This document shows positions 1 to 9,465 of a stretch of 33,748 nucleotides of DNA, piece by piece; position 1 is the stretch's first letter; every line of letters begins with the position of its first letter. Source of the stretch: Tritrichomonas foetus (lineage: Eukaryota; Parabasalia; Tritrichomonadida; Tritrichomonadidae); the NCBI GenBank assembly GCA_001839685.1, contig MLAK01001100.1, positions 1-33,748 of the forward strand, given 5' to 3'. The position numbers and the translations under genes were made by a program. The notes under the pieces were generated by a model. That model was not told where the DNA came from and did no database searches. It saw only the letters and a list, made by a program, of their open reading frames with translations.

Positions 1-41
<41 letters not shown>

Positions 42-630
42 CAATGAATATTCATTCAGATTCGTTGAAGCATAATTATTCAAGAAATTGTCAACATATA
101 TATCTGTCACATTAAGAATTATTTGGTAAATCGAGTCGCACAGTTGAATAGAATTAAAACGATTTATAAATCTGATCTTAAATCAAGTAATATTAGTTGG
201 ATCAACATATATTACTTTAATAGGACAAAAAAATCTTTGAAGCATTTGGCTAAACACATTATTCATTGTGAATGGTGAGTAAGGACAAAAATAGAAATTG
301 GGTTTCCATTAGTGTCATATATTTGTTTTCTTTCATCTATATTAAGACGGTGATGATCAATGAAAGGAATAAATATTAATCGTGAGAGATAAGGAATTGA
401 AATAATGTAAGATAGTTTTGAATGTTGTTCAGATCTTCTCTTTGAATAATTTCAAATTTTATGGAATTGACGATTTATCAAAAATGTTTTAAGAATTGTG
501 TAAAACATTGTCAAAATCTTGTGTGTTTATCTTGTCTCCGATAAATAATTGAGAAGCAAAATTGAAAGAAATAAAGTATTCAAACTGAAAATATAAAAAT
601 TATTTTGAGTCGTTATTTCAATCATAGGGA
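1..630. other. Non-coding stretch at window edge, poly-A start
   Basis: The first 38 bases are an uninterrupted A run, followed by AT-rich sequence with no ORF that looks coding. The homopolymer sits exactly at the window edge, so it may be where an assembly ended. A TCATA match to the trichomonad initiator consensus TCA(C/T)(A/T) lies at 622-626, five bases before the ATG at 631. Otherwise I see nothing here. Confidence 0.6.
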
Positions 631-1614
631 ATGAGTGTAACTTCTCGCCCTAGACTTAATCTCCCTCGTCCGCAACGATCGAAAAGTGTCACACAACGTG
701 CTCAAACAGTTTCCAGAGATTTTTTTTCAAAGTATCCTCATGTAAAAACGAATATGAAGTTCGTTCTCGCTGGAACGAGCACTTTTGGGAAAGACGCACC
801 ACGATTCACAATTCCAAGCAGCCGGAGAGACGATACGCCAAATTTCCCGTCTCCAGGACCCGGCGAATACGAAATTACAGATCCAAATAATTATCGAAAA
901 ATTCCTCCAGCTTTTTCAAAATCTCGCTCAGCTAGTGTAAAAGCTAATCCTACTGCAAACATAGATTTTATTAATCACAGAGTCTTCCCTGAAACTAAGC
1001 CGGCCTATATTGGCGTAAGAAATAATCGAGAGTTTTACGACATTATTGATTCGCCAGGACCAAACTACTACTCAATGCCATCTGATACAAAGCTTCAACA
1101 TCGAATTTTAGAGAAGCCAAAACAAAGAAAAGTCGAAAAAGAAAATTTAGGACCAGGCTCCTATGATGTAAATATTGATACATTACTGAAAAGAGAACCA
1201 GCATATAATTTTTCGGGTCCTAAAAATCGGCATGATTGGATGATCCAAAATGATGGTCAGCCAGGTCCAGGACAGTATAATCCATCAGATACTGTTCGGA
1301 CAGAACCACACTGGACAATTGGACGAAAATCTCGACCAAAAAGAAATGCAGCACCACCACCACAAAAAGACCTCATTGCAGTTGATCAATGTATAATACA
1401 CTTAGAAACTTTGCCTAATCCATCTGCTGCTCGATTGTATATAATGACTCATCCTGAACTGAGAAATGTTGTTCATGAATTACTTGAAATTGTTTTCGAG
1501 AGCAAACCGGAAAATCCAATTGAGTTAATTGAAAATTATTTCCAAGAAATTCGCGATTCTCAACAGATTGATATTGGCGAAGGTGAAGATGCAGAACAAG
1601 AATCAAAAGATTAA
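631..1614 (+). CDS. SHIPPO/STPGR-repeat protein with C-terminal RIIa-like helix pair
   Basis: The 327-aa product carries at least four sperm-tail PG-rich (SHIPPO, STPGR) motifs: PGPGEY (75-80), PGPNYY (142-147), GPGSYDV (174-180) and PGPGQYNP (211-218). Such proteins are associated with axonemal and other stable microtubules; in a flagellate the likely site is the flagella or the cytoskeletal rods. Residues 268-308 form a second module, with a YIMTHPEL start and a KPENPIELIENYF end. This matches the helix-turn-helix of RIIa/DPY30-like dimerisation domains found in radial-spoke and AKAP-binding proteins. The N-terminus is basic (RPRLNLPRPQRSKS) and the C-terminus is acidic. The ATG at 631 is the first in frame and follows TCATA by four bases. 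The STPGR call is firm; the RIIa-like call is my own pattern match and less certain. Confidence 0.85.
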   Translation: MSVTSRPRLNLPRPQRSKSVTQRAQTVSRDFFSKYPHVKTNMKFVLAGTSTFGKDAPRFTIPSSRRDDTPNFPSPGPGEYEITDPNNYRKIPPAFSKSRSASVKANPTANIDFINHRVFPETKPAYIGVRNNREFYDIIDSPGPNYYSMPSDTKLQHRILEKPKQRKVEKENLGPGSYDVNIDTLLKREPAYNFSGPKNRHDWMIQNDGQPGPGQYNPSDTVRTEPHWTIGRKSRPKRNAAPPPQKDLIAVDQCIIHLETLPNPSAARLYIMTHPELRNVVHELLEIVFESKPENPIELIENYFQEIRDSQQIDIGEGEDAEQESKD

Positions 1615-2262
1615 TTTAGAACTTAATGCTTGATTAATCAAGTTCATGAATCAATCAAAAGATTAATTCGAACCTTTGAATTTCGACATTCAAAGTTCTT
1701 CTTTGCTTTTATTTTTTTCATTTTAAGTCATATTATTTGTTGATAAAATATGTGACCTAAATTTCATTTTTAGCAGATTCATTACTTGTTCTGTAAAGAA
1801 CTCAAATAAGGAAATCTACTTGGTAACATGTAGTTCAATGCTCGTTTATAAAATAGATATGTATTAATAAATGGATGAATTCATAACTTTATATATTTAT
1901 TATATTGGTGCAATAAAAATAAAGGTATTCTTATTTTTTATTATCGTAATATCGCAGAATTATGAATGACCATAATTAGTCTTGATCCTATCAATGAAAT
2001 TTGTAAAAAAAAAAAAATGAAGAAGAATATCAAACTTCAGAGTTAAGAGATATTTCCGCAAAAACGAGAATATATACATAAATTAATAGTGAATTCATTG
2101 AACATTTAGAGGCCTTTCTTCATCAAATTGATTCCGAAGACAATTTACACTTTATGTAAACTAAAATTCGATTATCAGAAAACAGATAAAAGTATAAATG
2201 AAAAAAATGGATTTTTCTTTTCGATATATTTTATTAAAACACATGAATATAATTAAATTGAT
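1615..2262. other. Convergent intergenic spacer
   Basis: Spacer between the convergent SHIPPO and Rab genes. It holds a small imperfect hairpin (1670-1698) 56 bases past the upstream stop codon and an A run near 2006. No coding-like ORF is visible. Confidence 0.6.
1670..1698 (+). other. Stem-loop in the 3' flank of the SHIPPO gene
   Basis: GAACCTTTGAAT pairs with ATTCAAAGTTC: 11 pairs with one bulged C and the loop TTCGAC. A T-rich tract follows. A 3' UTR structure or processing signal is possible but unproven. Confidence 0.35.
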
Positions 2263-2859
2263 TTAACAACAACTTTTCCGCTGGTTTTCAAGTGGATCAA
2301 GAGGTTTCAAACCGCTCATTCTTTTTGGTAAATTCTGCTCATAAACGATTTTATCAACTAATTGTTGAATTGCACATTCAATTCCATCACCAGTGAAAGC
2401 CGATACTATATGATGAAGTGTAATATGATTTTCATTTAACCACCTTTGAACATCATCTTCAGGCACAGCATTGATTCCAAGATCAGATTTATTACCGAGT
2501 AAAACAGCAGGTAAATCTCCTGTTGAACTTTCAATATCAATAATTTCTTTAAATTTATTTAAATAAAAGTTCAACTCCTGAAACGAATCTATCCGAGTAA
2601 TATCATATACAAAAATTACACCACTGGAGCCTCTTAATAAAGTAGGAATAACTGTGTGAAATCTTTCTTCACCTGATGTATCCCATATCATGATATTCAA
2701 CTTCACATCATTAACAGTAATAGGATATGGATAAAATGAAGCACCAACTGTTGGTAATGTTGTATCCATGAATTCACCTGAACATATTCGATGGACAATA
2801 CACGTCTTACCAACTGATAATGATCCCAGAATAACAATTTTGATATCAACGTTTTTCAT
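2263..2859 (-). CDS. Rab-family small GTPase, Rab5-like
   Basis: The 198-aa Ras-superfamily GTPase probably acts in vesicle traffic at endosomal membranes. The P-loop GSLSVGKT is at 12-19, switch I has TVGASF with the Mg-binding Thr37, switch II is WDTSGEERF (59-67), G4 is NKSD (123-126), and the C-terminus is CC, the usual double geranylgeranylation site. The TVGASF/WDTxGEERF combination is closest to Rab5-type proteins. Oddities: the catalytic switch II Gln is replaced by Glu64, and the G5 motif reads SAF rather than SAK (153-155). Hydrolysis or nucleotide exchange may therefore differ from a standard Rab. The ATG at 2859 is preceded 14 bases upstream by TGAAAAAGTT on the coding strand. The gene diverges from the phosphoesterase gene at 3361. 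The exact Rab subfamily is uncertain. Confidence 0.93.
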   Translation of the reverse strand: MKNVDIKIVILGSLSVGKTCIVHRICSGEFMDTTLPTVGASFYPYPITVNDVKLNIMIWDTSGEERFHTVIPTLLRGSSGVIFVYDITRIDSFQELNFYLNKFKEIIDIESSTGDLPAVLLGNKSDLGINAVPEDDVQRWLNENHITLHHIVSAFTGDGIECAIQQLVDKIVYEQNLPKRMSGLKPLDPLENQRKSCC

Positions 2860-2873
2860 TAAAAAATGTATAA

Positions 2874-2883
2874 AACTTTTTCA
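2874..2883 (-). promoter_or_regulatory. TGAAAAAGTT element upstream of Rab gene
   Basis: A TGAAAAAGTT copy on the coding strand, 14 bases before the Rab ATG. It is one of eight exact copies in the window. A promoter role is inferred only from placement. Confidence 0.45.
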
Positions 2884-3195
2884 CATATAAACTGGTCATT
2901 CACTCTCATTACTGAGACCAAATATGTGCACAAATAATACATCATAATACGTCCCTCCAAAATCAAACTTTCCAGGGCGAGTTTCTTATATTCTGCTAAA
3001 AATCTAACACAAGCATCATGATTTTCATTCAAGGGAATAATAATGCAGAACGAACGGAATTTAATTTGGAGAAAAATTGAATTTGTGATTTTGAGACTTA
3101 ATTTGTCCGAACAACTTTTTTCCCAACATGATTTCCAGAAAAATCGAACTTTTTGTATGCACCATTTTTTGTTCGAAATAGAAAAAAGCTTTTAT

Positions 3196-3205
3196 TGAAA
3201 AAGTT
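3196..3205 (+). promoter_or_regulatory. TGAAAAAGTT element upstream of phosphoesterase gene
   Basis: A copy in the extended form ATTGAAAAAGTT, 155 bases before the ATG at 3361, within the divergent intergenic region. Confidence 0.35.
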
Positions 3206-3360
3206 TATCATCTTCACAAAATTTGAAAAATTACTTGATCGAATTTATTCGAGTCAGATAGATCGATTCAATATAGTGAAAATCATTCTCAAAATACAAT
3301 TATTTTTTCAATTGTGTCGTTCAAAAAGCCAAATCATAATTTGAAACATCAAATTTCTTG

Positions 3361-5271
3361 ATGGAAGACAAAAGCGAACGACACTATTCTCCACAAAAAC
3401 TCCCGATATTTTTCGCTCATTGTTTCATGTTTTTAGTAATACTCGTTGTAACATTGATCACGATGCTTTCTCTTTTCGTTAGAAAAACAAATTTTGGACC
3501 GATAATATCTTCGAACGAAACGTTGGATTTCTCAACAATACCGGATTATTTTGTTCAATTCAGTGATATTCATCTCACTCACGTGAATCCAGAGCGCACC
3601 AAACATGTCATAACTTTATTCAAATATACGAAACAAGTCATTAACCCAGAATTATTAATTTTTACTGGTGATATTGCAGATGCTTCAGTAACAGGTTCTT
3701 TTTTTGAAATTAGAAAACAAGATAAAAGAAGCTGGGATACATATTTAGATGTGCTATCAAAAAGTGGACTTGATCAAGATTGTGATATTATTGACATTCC
3801 TGGAAATCATGATTTGTATAATATTGAGTCTGAACAATCGAGTTCGAATTATTTTCCAAAATATGCGCATTACCAAGTAACGTCAATGAATGTTCAATCA
3901 ATTGTAATTAAAAATAAATATAATTTTATTGCTGTTAATCCTGTATCATTTCCATACATTTCTGCACCTCTCGGAATGATGCCTTTTACACCAACTGATA
4001 TTCTTGATGAAATGGAAAAACAACTCAAAGATAAAAAGAACTATACTAATATTATTATTTCCCATTACCCACATTTTTCAACATGGACAGCACATCCAAA
4101 TCGAATGAGAGATATTTATTCAAAAGCTCAGTTTTTTCTATGTGGGCACACTCATCCAAGCAATGCCCAAATTATGCATTATGGTGAAGTAATTTCGGTT
4201 GTTACTTCCCCAGGATCATATTCTAATAATTTTGGGCTAGTTACCATTGAAAAAGGTGCAATCATTTATCATCAAATTACTGTAAACGTTGATGATGATC
4301 CAGAGTTTAATGATTATTTGGCCGTAACATATCCAATTCCACTTCAACAACTTTCACGTGATCAGGTCTTTAATAAAAATCAATTTCCAGTTCGAGCATT
4401 AGGATTTTCATCAAAAGATCTCAATTTGAAACTCTATATTGATGATCAACTAGTCGGCAATATGAATTTAATTAATCGAGTGAAATCAAACGTCGGTCTC
4501 TACAGTTATGACGTTGATGTTCCAGACGGACAGCATAAACTAAAAATTGAAGGTGACTTAACCAAAGAATTTGAATTCTTTGTTGGATCTAAATCACCAA
4601 CAATTAAAGAGTCATCAAATAGTGTTTTCACACCATATTTCTTTATGGGCGGTGTTGGAGCACTTTCATTTTTAATTTTAATTCGTTTAATTCCGTTTTG
4701 GCTTCTGTGCAAAGAAAAATTGACTGAATTTGAAGATTTCATGTTTTATGGAGAAGGAGATATAAAATGGTATCATCAAATGTATCTTGGACCATTATAT
4801 ATGATCTGTAGATTAAGAAAAGTACCAAAATCAATCTATTTTACTTTAATTTTCATGTTTGTTTGGTATATTCCATTGCCTTTTTATTTCACCAAAATTG
4901 AATCAAAGCTTGCAACTCTTTGGTGTTGGGGATATATGAGTGAAAACACTTTATTTAAGTTTAATACTCCACTTTGGTTTTTATTATTTTATTATTTAAT
5001 GGTTTTACTGCCACTAATTGATATTAGTGGATTAGCTTTTGAACATACTCCTTTAATGGTGATCCATAAAGTTGAATTTGTGCTTTTTTGCATTTGTATC
5101 GGAATTGTTTTTATTGCATGGATTCTAATTACAACGGTTGCGGGTGGTGCTTTTACAGTTTTTACATCATTTATGCTTTATTTTGTTGTGTTTGCAATTG
5201 TTTTCATATTCTGCAAGATTTTTATTCGGCCAAAGATAGCAGTTAGTTCAGCAGCAGAACCGTCATATTAA
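3361..5271 (+). CDS. TMEM62-like membrane metallophosphoesterase
   Basis: The 636-aa protein has a calcineurin-like phosphoesterase domain facing one side of a membrane. An N-terminal hydrophobic anchor (about 15-40) precedes the metal-binding motifs: FSDIH (Asp69, His71), TGDI (Asp104), PGNHD (Asn149-Asp151), ISHYP (His235) and CGHTH (His263, His265). All expected metal ligands are present, so it is probably active; the substrate is unknown. A linker with a beta-rich segment follows, then about five transmembrane helices between residues 425 and 620 (for example GGVGALSFLILIRLIPFWL and VEFVLFCICIGIVFIAWIL). Length, order and motif spacing match eukaryotic TMEM62 (about 640 aa). The frame is open from a TTG just upstream, but the first ATG is at 3361, which I use. 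An initiator-like TCATA lies 22 bases upstream. Confidence 0.92.
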   Translation: MEDKSERHYSPQKLPIFFAHCFMFLVILVVTLITMLSLFVRKTNFGPIISSNETLDFSTIPDYFVQFSDIHLTHVNPERTKHVITLFKYTKQVINPELLIFTGDIADASVTGSFFEIRKQDKRSWDTYLDVLSKSGLDQDCDIIDIPGNHDLYNIESEQSSSNYFPKYAHYQVTSMNVQSIVIKNKYNFIAVNPVSFPYISAPLGMMPFTPTDILDEMEKQLKDKKNYTNIIISHYPHFSTWTAHPNRMRDIYSKAQFFLCGHTHPSNAQIMHYGEVISVVTSPGSYSNNFGLVTIEKGAIIYHQITVNVDDDPEFNDYLAVTYPIPLQQLSRDQVFNKNQFPVRALGFSSKDLNLKLYIDDQLVGNMNLINRVKSNVGLYSYDVDVPDGQHKLKIEGDLTKEFEFFVGSKSPTIKESSNSVFTPYFFMGGVGALSFLILIRLIPFWLLCKEKLTEFEDFMFYGEGDIKWYHQMYLGPLYMICRLRKVPKSIYFTLIFMFVWYIPLPFYFTKIESKLATLWCWGYMSENTLFKFNTPLWFLLFYYLMVLLPLIDISGLAFEHTPLMVIHKVEFVLFCICIGIVFIAWILITTVAGGAFTVFTSFMLYFVVFAIVFIFCKIFIRPKIAVSSAAEPSY

Positions 5272-5781
5272 TTATATGTGTAAATATTTGTTATATACTA
5301 GATATATATATTTTTTAATACTATTGTTATATATGAATGAATATTAGAATGAATAAAAATTGAGCTGTCAGCATATAATCTGGTAATAAAATGAATTCAC
5401 TTTGTAAAAGCTTTAGAAAATCAAAATACTCAGCGAAGTACCTTTGTAAATAGAATGTCGCTTGTCAAATTCACAATATTTTTTTTCAAAGTGATTACAT
5501 AACTGAAGTTTCATGTCATTGAACCAAACTTTTGTGTTTGCAATGAAGAACTTGCTATTGAATATATGATTTTCCATTTCTATCAGATTTTGATAAAAAA
5601 TTTCACGCAATCCTACACTCCGTGTAAAACTGCTGGCTGAACTACATATTGAACTATCGGCGACATCAATAGTAATAATAGTTCAATGTTGTACAACATT
5701 ATAGAAAAGAAGAAAAAATAGTATAGATAGCGCATAATGAAATAGTTTATAAAATCCAAAGTCATGGTGAAAATAATAAAA
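5272..5781. other. Convergent intergenic spacer
   Basis: AT-rich spacer between convergent genes. A 65-codon minus-strand ORF (5413-5610) has no recognisable motif and AT-driven composition, so I leave it out. Nothing else stands out. Confidence 0.55.
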
Positions 5782-6774
5782 TCATACAATTATCTTAACT
5801 TTTCTTTGACGTGGTTGAGGTGGGTTAAGTTTTGAAAACAAATATTTTAATATGATAAGTCTTAATGAATCTTTTGTTTTTTCTGCTGGAATATCAAGAT
5901 GAAAGTTTGTCAAACTTTGAACTAATTCATTTAGTGTAGCTCGAAATATATAAGCAGGTGTTGCTTCTGCCAAAAATAGAAATACAGTTAATCTGTCTTG
6001 ACTATTTTTCACAATGTCATAAGACTTCCAAAACCAAGTTTCATGTTTCTTTGTCCACTTTTTGAAGATATTTGCTCCTTTTATTACTTTGCAATTTTTT
6101 ATCCCCAAATCACGAAGCATTCCCTCCATTGACCAAACTTGTAATTCGCCATCATGGAAAACGAATTCATTTGGTGTTAATTGCGATTTAGTAAAAGGCG
6201 TCCGACACATTGGACAAATGCAGGGGCGCATCGTCTGCTTGCACACATCCGCCCACTCATGAATACAAGTCAAACAAAAACTATGACCACAAGGAAGTGT
6301 TTCTGATGAAATTAAACTCTGATAACATATTGAACAAACACTATTTGTGTCTGGTTCAGGGATGTCAGAATTGGGATCAACAGATGCAGTGAATCTCACA
6401 ATTGGTGGACTGTAATAAAATTTGTATCTGCATTCTGCTTTATCTGTGGATTCAATGATATCGCCATATGAAAATCCAGAACCTCCTCCAAAAACAACTT
6501 CGTCGCCTTCATTTAATATCTGCCGCTTTATTTTTCGACAATTGACAAATGTTCCATTCAATGATAAATTATCTTCTAACATCCATATACTATGTGCACG
6601 CTGATTGTGGTGGGTAATAATTGCATGAAATTTGGATATTTCTTTTCCAGTGACAGTATCCATGATTACATCACCGTGACGACCAATTACAGTTTTTCTA
6701 TGTTGTAGTAAGATGTATGGCGGGGCTTTTGGGTCGCTAACTGTGGTATCTAATAAAAGAATCGCAAAACTCAT
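5782..6774 (-). CDS. FHA-RING E3 ubiquitin ligase, CHFR/RNF8-like
   Basis: The 330-aa protein begins with a forkhead-associated domain (about 25-105). It has the phosphothreonine-binding set GRHG (31-34), SKFHA (47-51) and SLNGT (71-75). A C3HC4 RING finger follows at 147-190, with ligands Cys147, Cys150, Cys162, His164, Cys167, Cys170, Cys187 and Cys190. This arrangement is that of CHFR and RNF8, ligases that recruit ubiquitin to phosphorylated mitotic or DNA-damage partners. The C-terminal 140 residues contain a Trp-rich segment (KKWTKKHETWFWKSYD) and a basic tail; I recognise no domain there. The open frame extends 16 codons further upstream only to a TTG, so the first real ATG (6774) is used. 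TCATT lies 29 bases before it. Which orthologue it represents cannot be decided here. Confidence 0.92.
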   Translation of the reverse strand: MSFAILLLDTTVSDPKAPPYILLQHRKTVIGRHGDVIMDTVTGKEISKFHAIITHHNQRAHSIWMLEDNLSLNGTFVNCRKIKRQILNEGDEVVFGGGSGFSYGDIIESTDKAECRYKFYYSPPIVRFTASVDPNSDIPEPDTNSVCSICYQSLISSETLPCGHSFCLTCIHEWADVCKQTMRPCICPMCRTPFTKSQLTPNEFVFHDGELQVWSMEGMLRDLGIKNCKVIKGANIFKKWTKKHETWFWKSYDIVKNSQDRLTVFLFLAEATPAYIFRATLNELVQSLTNFHLDIPAEKTKDSLRLIILKYLFSKLNPPQPRQRKVKIIV

Positions 6775-7159
6775 TGTTTCTGAAAAAAGTACGTTAAACA
6801 ACCAATGATTTTCTTTGAACAAATAAGTATTGAAATTGATTAGCTTATATTCGTTGAATAATCACTTCAATGAAGTGTCAGCGATTTTTCCTCCATTATT
6901 GAAAAAGTTAAAGGAAATTACTTATTTTCATTCAATTCTAGTTTATCGGATTCAATAGTTGAATAAATTCCAGTTGTTAGATTCACTTTTTGATCAATTT
7001 TACTATGACAATGATATATTTCTAAAATGGCATTGACACTTTTTCTAAAGACGACTAGCTTGATATTGTGAGAACGAAACAAATAATATCAGAAAAATTA
7101 AACACGTCAAAAATATTGGCTAATAACCGCTGCTATATACCCGAATACCAAATCGACTC
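6775..7159. other. Divergent promoter spacer
   Basis: Spacer between the FHA-RING gene (-) and the 89-aa gene (+). It contains the extended ATTGAAAAAGTT element (core 6900-6909) and a minus-strand TCATT at 6804-6808. Nothing else is apparent. Confidence 0.55.
6900..6909 (+). promoter_or_regulatory. TGAAAAAGTT element in divergent promoter
   Basis: Extended form ATTGAAAAAGTT on the plus strand between divergent genes: 250 bases before the ATG at 7160 and 125 bases upstream of the minus-strand ATG at 6774. Confidence 0.35.
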
Positions 7160-7429
7160 ATGAGTCGAAAGATTGTTATCGAGAGACCAGTAAAAAATTC
7201 AGAACCATCACTATTTTCGAAAACAATGAAGATCCGCGCCGAAACATATCAATGCCACTCAGAAACAGATGCATACCTAAAAAGCATGAAACAAAAGATG
7301 CTTTTGCAGGTTCTACAGAAAATCAGGGAAAATCCACCTCAGTTTTTGACAGAAGGTCGCCCCGGATACAAAATGGCCGAGCTCGATCAAGTGATTTGCT
7401 CGCTGGCCAAAGTCACTCGCAGAAAGTAG
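7160..7429 (+). CDS. Small conserved-looking hypothetical protein, 89 aa
   Basis: I do not recognise this protein. It is basic and mostly helical by eye, with a central segment (SMKQKMLLQVLQKIREN, about 47-63) that could form an amphipathic helix, and it ends in KVTRRK. Codon choice is richer in C and G than the flanking spacer, and the ORF fills the space between two AT-rich stretches, which supports a real gene. The ATG at 7160 is the first in frame. Met23 (SKTMKIR) is an alternative start. It diverges from the FHA-RING gene and lies 542 bases before the armadillo gene in the same direction. Confidence 0.6.
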   Translation: MSRKIVIERPVKNSEPSLFSKTMKIRAETYQCHSETDAYLKSMKQKMLLQVLQKIRENPPQFLTEGRPGYKMAELDQVICSLAKVTRRK

Positions 7430-7971
7430 TTATTCGTATTGTTTTTATAGAAAATATACAGTGAGGCGGTTTGCAAATAATACTTATTATTTTTATTTTT
7501 GTATCTGATGTAATAAAAATTTATGTGTGAATTTTTGCATTTTTATTTTTATGAGATTTTTGGATCAGATGAAAAAGTGTATAACTACTTATCGTTATTT
7601 TCCCAGATCAAGGAGTAATAACTGGTCTATTTTTCCATTTGGTATCATTGTAGAATTTTGAATTGATTTCATTAAATTGAATAAATTATGAGCGATAATT
7701 CAAAAAGACACATTCAATAGATATTTGGTCTTAACACGTCATTTCCAATAAACAGTTTTTTTTTTCCACTGTTATTTAATAGTTTGCATATTTCTGAACA
7801 TATTTCACTTGTTCAATGACTCCTGAGAAAATTGATGAGTATTTATTGAAAAAGTTGAATAATTCGGTTTATGGTGAATATAACAAATGATTTTGATAAG
7901 GATCTTCCGGTTATTCCAAGTTTTATTCACAAAAAAACTTCCGATTAAAAACCGCTTCAATAAATGGAAAT
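7430..7971. other. Intergenic spacer upstream of armadillo gene
   Basis: AT-rich spacer with a T run near 7757. It contains an exact TGAAAAAGTT (7847-7856) and a one-mismatch copy TGAAAAAGTG (7570-7579). No coding ORF is visible. Confidence 0.55.
7847..7856 (+). promoter_or_regulatory. TGAAAAAGTT element upstream of armadillo gene
   Basis: Extended form ATTGAAAAAGTT on the coding strand, 115 bases before the ATG at 7972. Confidence 0.38.
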
Positions 7972-9465
7972 ATGAATACGACTATGCTTCGACTTCACAA
8001 AAACGAAGACTCAGATGGACTTTATTCGCTGAAGTCAAGTGGAGCTGATATTACAGACTACAGAGAACAGCTTGCGCATGAAAGAAATGCAAGAACTTTG
8101 ACACTTCGCCGAAGTAAAAAACCAACGATCGCTGCTTTTCTCTCAAGGGCGCCTCGCAATCCACTAACATCTCCATTAATCGATCCAAATAATTTTCCTT
8201 TCCTTGATCTTTCCTTCGCCATCAATCAATTAGAATCAGGCAATACCACAAATTTATCAGAATTTCTATCAAACATTTTAATGGCTGCAACTCACACGCC
8301 GAGACTTGTGGCTGATCTTGTCAAATCTCCTGAATTAGCAGGAGCTTTCATCAACGCATTAAACGCAGGATATTCCGAAGAAATTAATACCAACATCGTT
8401 CGAACTTTAACTGTAATTTTCCCAATCTCTGATGACAATAGAATTAACTTTATCGACGAAGGACTTTGCATGAGTCTTTTTGATTTTTTATCGACAGAAA
8501 CTATCCCTCTGCTTGAAGCCTCAATTGCACTTGTTGATGTGATGTCAGAAAATTCATCATATGCACGTGATTCTATTCTTTGTCTTGGACTTCATCAATT
8601 TTTGATTGATATTGCAAAGAAAGAATATAATGAAAATATCACACTTCAAGCCATAGAAGCCCTTAATAAAATTTTCTCAAACAAGCATAAAATTGATACA
8701 ACCACTCTTTCAAGCTGTGTTGAACCAATGGCCGAGTTATTAACGTTGCATTCACCACAAGCAGTGAATGCTGTTTTAATGTGTTTTGTTGCAATGACTG
8801 ATCAACTTTCAGCACTTGTCTTTAACTTGGATGATTTACATCTGTTTCCATTAATTGTGTCAATGTTAGGAAATCCTGATTTAGTCAGTGCAGCTCTCCC
8901 ACTGATCGGAAATATGAGCGTATGTCATGCTACACATGTTGCAACTATGCTTGATTTAGGTCTCTTTCCACTACTGATGAATTTAATTAATACTGAATAT
9001 ACAGCTGATGTTTTTTGGGTGCTTTCAAACTTAGTCGAATCTGTTCCACATCTAACAATCGGACTTTTTGATAAAACGTTTATTGAAAAAACTGTAGATA
9101 TTGCTATTCGGTCATCTTTTGAAGTGAAAAAAGAATCTACTTTCTTTATTGCAACACTCGTCCTTTTTACAGCATCAGATGACCTTATTTATTTCATGAG
9201 TGAGAGCGTGCTTGACTTGATGATTGAAATGCTTGGATGCAACGTGAGTTTGATTGTTCTTCGCTGTATGGATTCTCTTCTTCGCTTCTCAAGAGCGATG
9301 GAAACGAGGACTGCTTCCGAAGATTTCGTAAGGGCAATGTATGGCGATGAAATGAGCAAGATACTGACAGATGTTTGTTCGACAGGCTCGCGGATCATTC
9401 AGGAAAGAGCTCAATATCTTTTGAACAAAATTGATAATGAATCATCTTCATTGCTTGCGTTTTAA
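7972..9465 (+). CDS. Armadillo-repeat protein, divergent importin-alpha-like
   Basis: The 497-aa all-helical protein has the size and layout of importin-alpha. A basic N-terminal region with RNARTLTLRRSKK (38-50) could serve as an importin-beta-binding segment. About nine or ten armadillo-type repeats follow from residue 75. In classical importin-alpha, Trp-xxx-Asn pairs repeated along the groove hold the nuclear localisation signal. Here I find one clear pair, WVLSN (Trp349, Asn353), and most other repeats have lost the Trp. Cargo binding, if any, must therefore be unusual. Other armadillo families cannot be excluded. The gene lies 470 bases upstream of the TOR gene on the same strand; the spacer makes co-transcription unlikely. 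Confidence 0.75.
   Translation: MNTTMLRLHKNEDSDGLYSLKSSGADITDYREQLAHERNARTLTLRRSKKPTIAAFLSRAPRNPLTSPLIDPNNFPFLDLSFAINQLESGNTTNLSEFLSNILMAATHTPRLVADLVKSPELAGAFINALNAGYSEEINTNIVRTLTVIFPISDDNRINFIDEGLCMSLFDFLSTETIPLLEASIALVDVMSENSSYARDSILCLGLHQFLIDIAKKEYNENITLQAIEALNKIFSNKHKIDTTTLSSCVEPMAELLTLHSPQAVNAVLMCFVAMTDQLSALVFNLDDLHLFPLIVSMLGNPDLVSAALPLIGNMSVCHATHVATMLDLGLFPLLMNLINTEYTADVFWVLSNLVESVPHLTIGLFDKTFIEKTVDIAIRSSFEVKKESTFFIATLVLFTASDDLIYFMSESVLDLMIEMLGCNVSLIVLRCMDSLLRFSRAMETRTASEDFVRAMYGDEMSKILTDVCSTGSRIIQERAQYLLNKIDNESSSLLAF

Larger units (their letters stand above)
2860..3360. other. Divergent promoter spacer, Rab / phosphoesterase
   Basis: About 500 bases between two divergent genes. It holds two TGAAAAAGTT copies (2874-2883 minus, 3196-3205 plus) and a TCATA initiator-like site at 3334-3338, 22 bases before the ATG at 3361. 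The short ORF near 3153-3344 is AT-rich and I do not regard it as a gene. Confidence 0.55.

Noticed and set aside
5782..6822. Extended 346-aa start for the FHA-RING protein
   Set aside because: The extra 16 codons begin at TTG, not ATG; the first ATG at 6774 starts just before the FHA fold.
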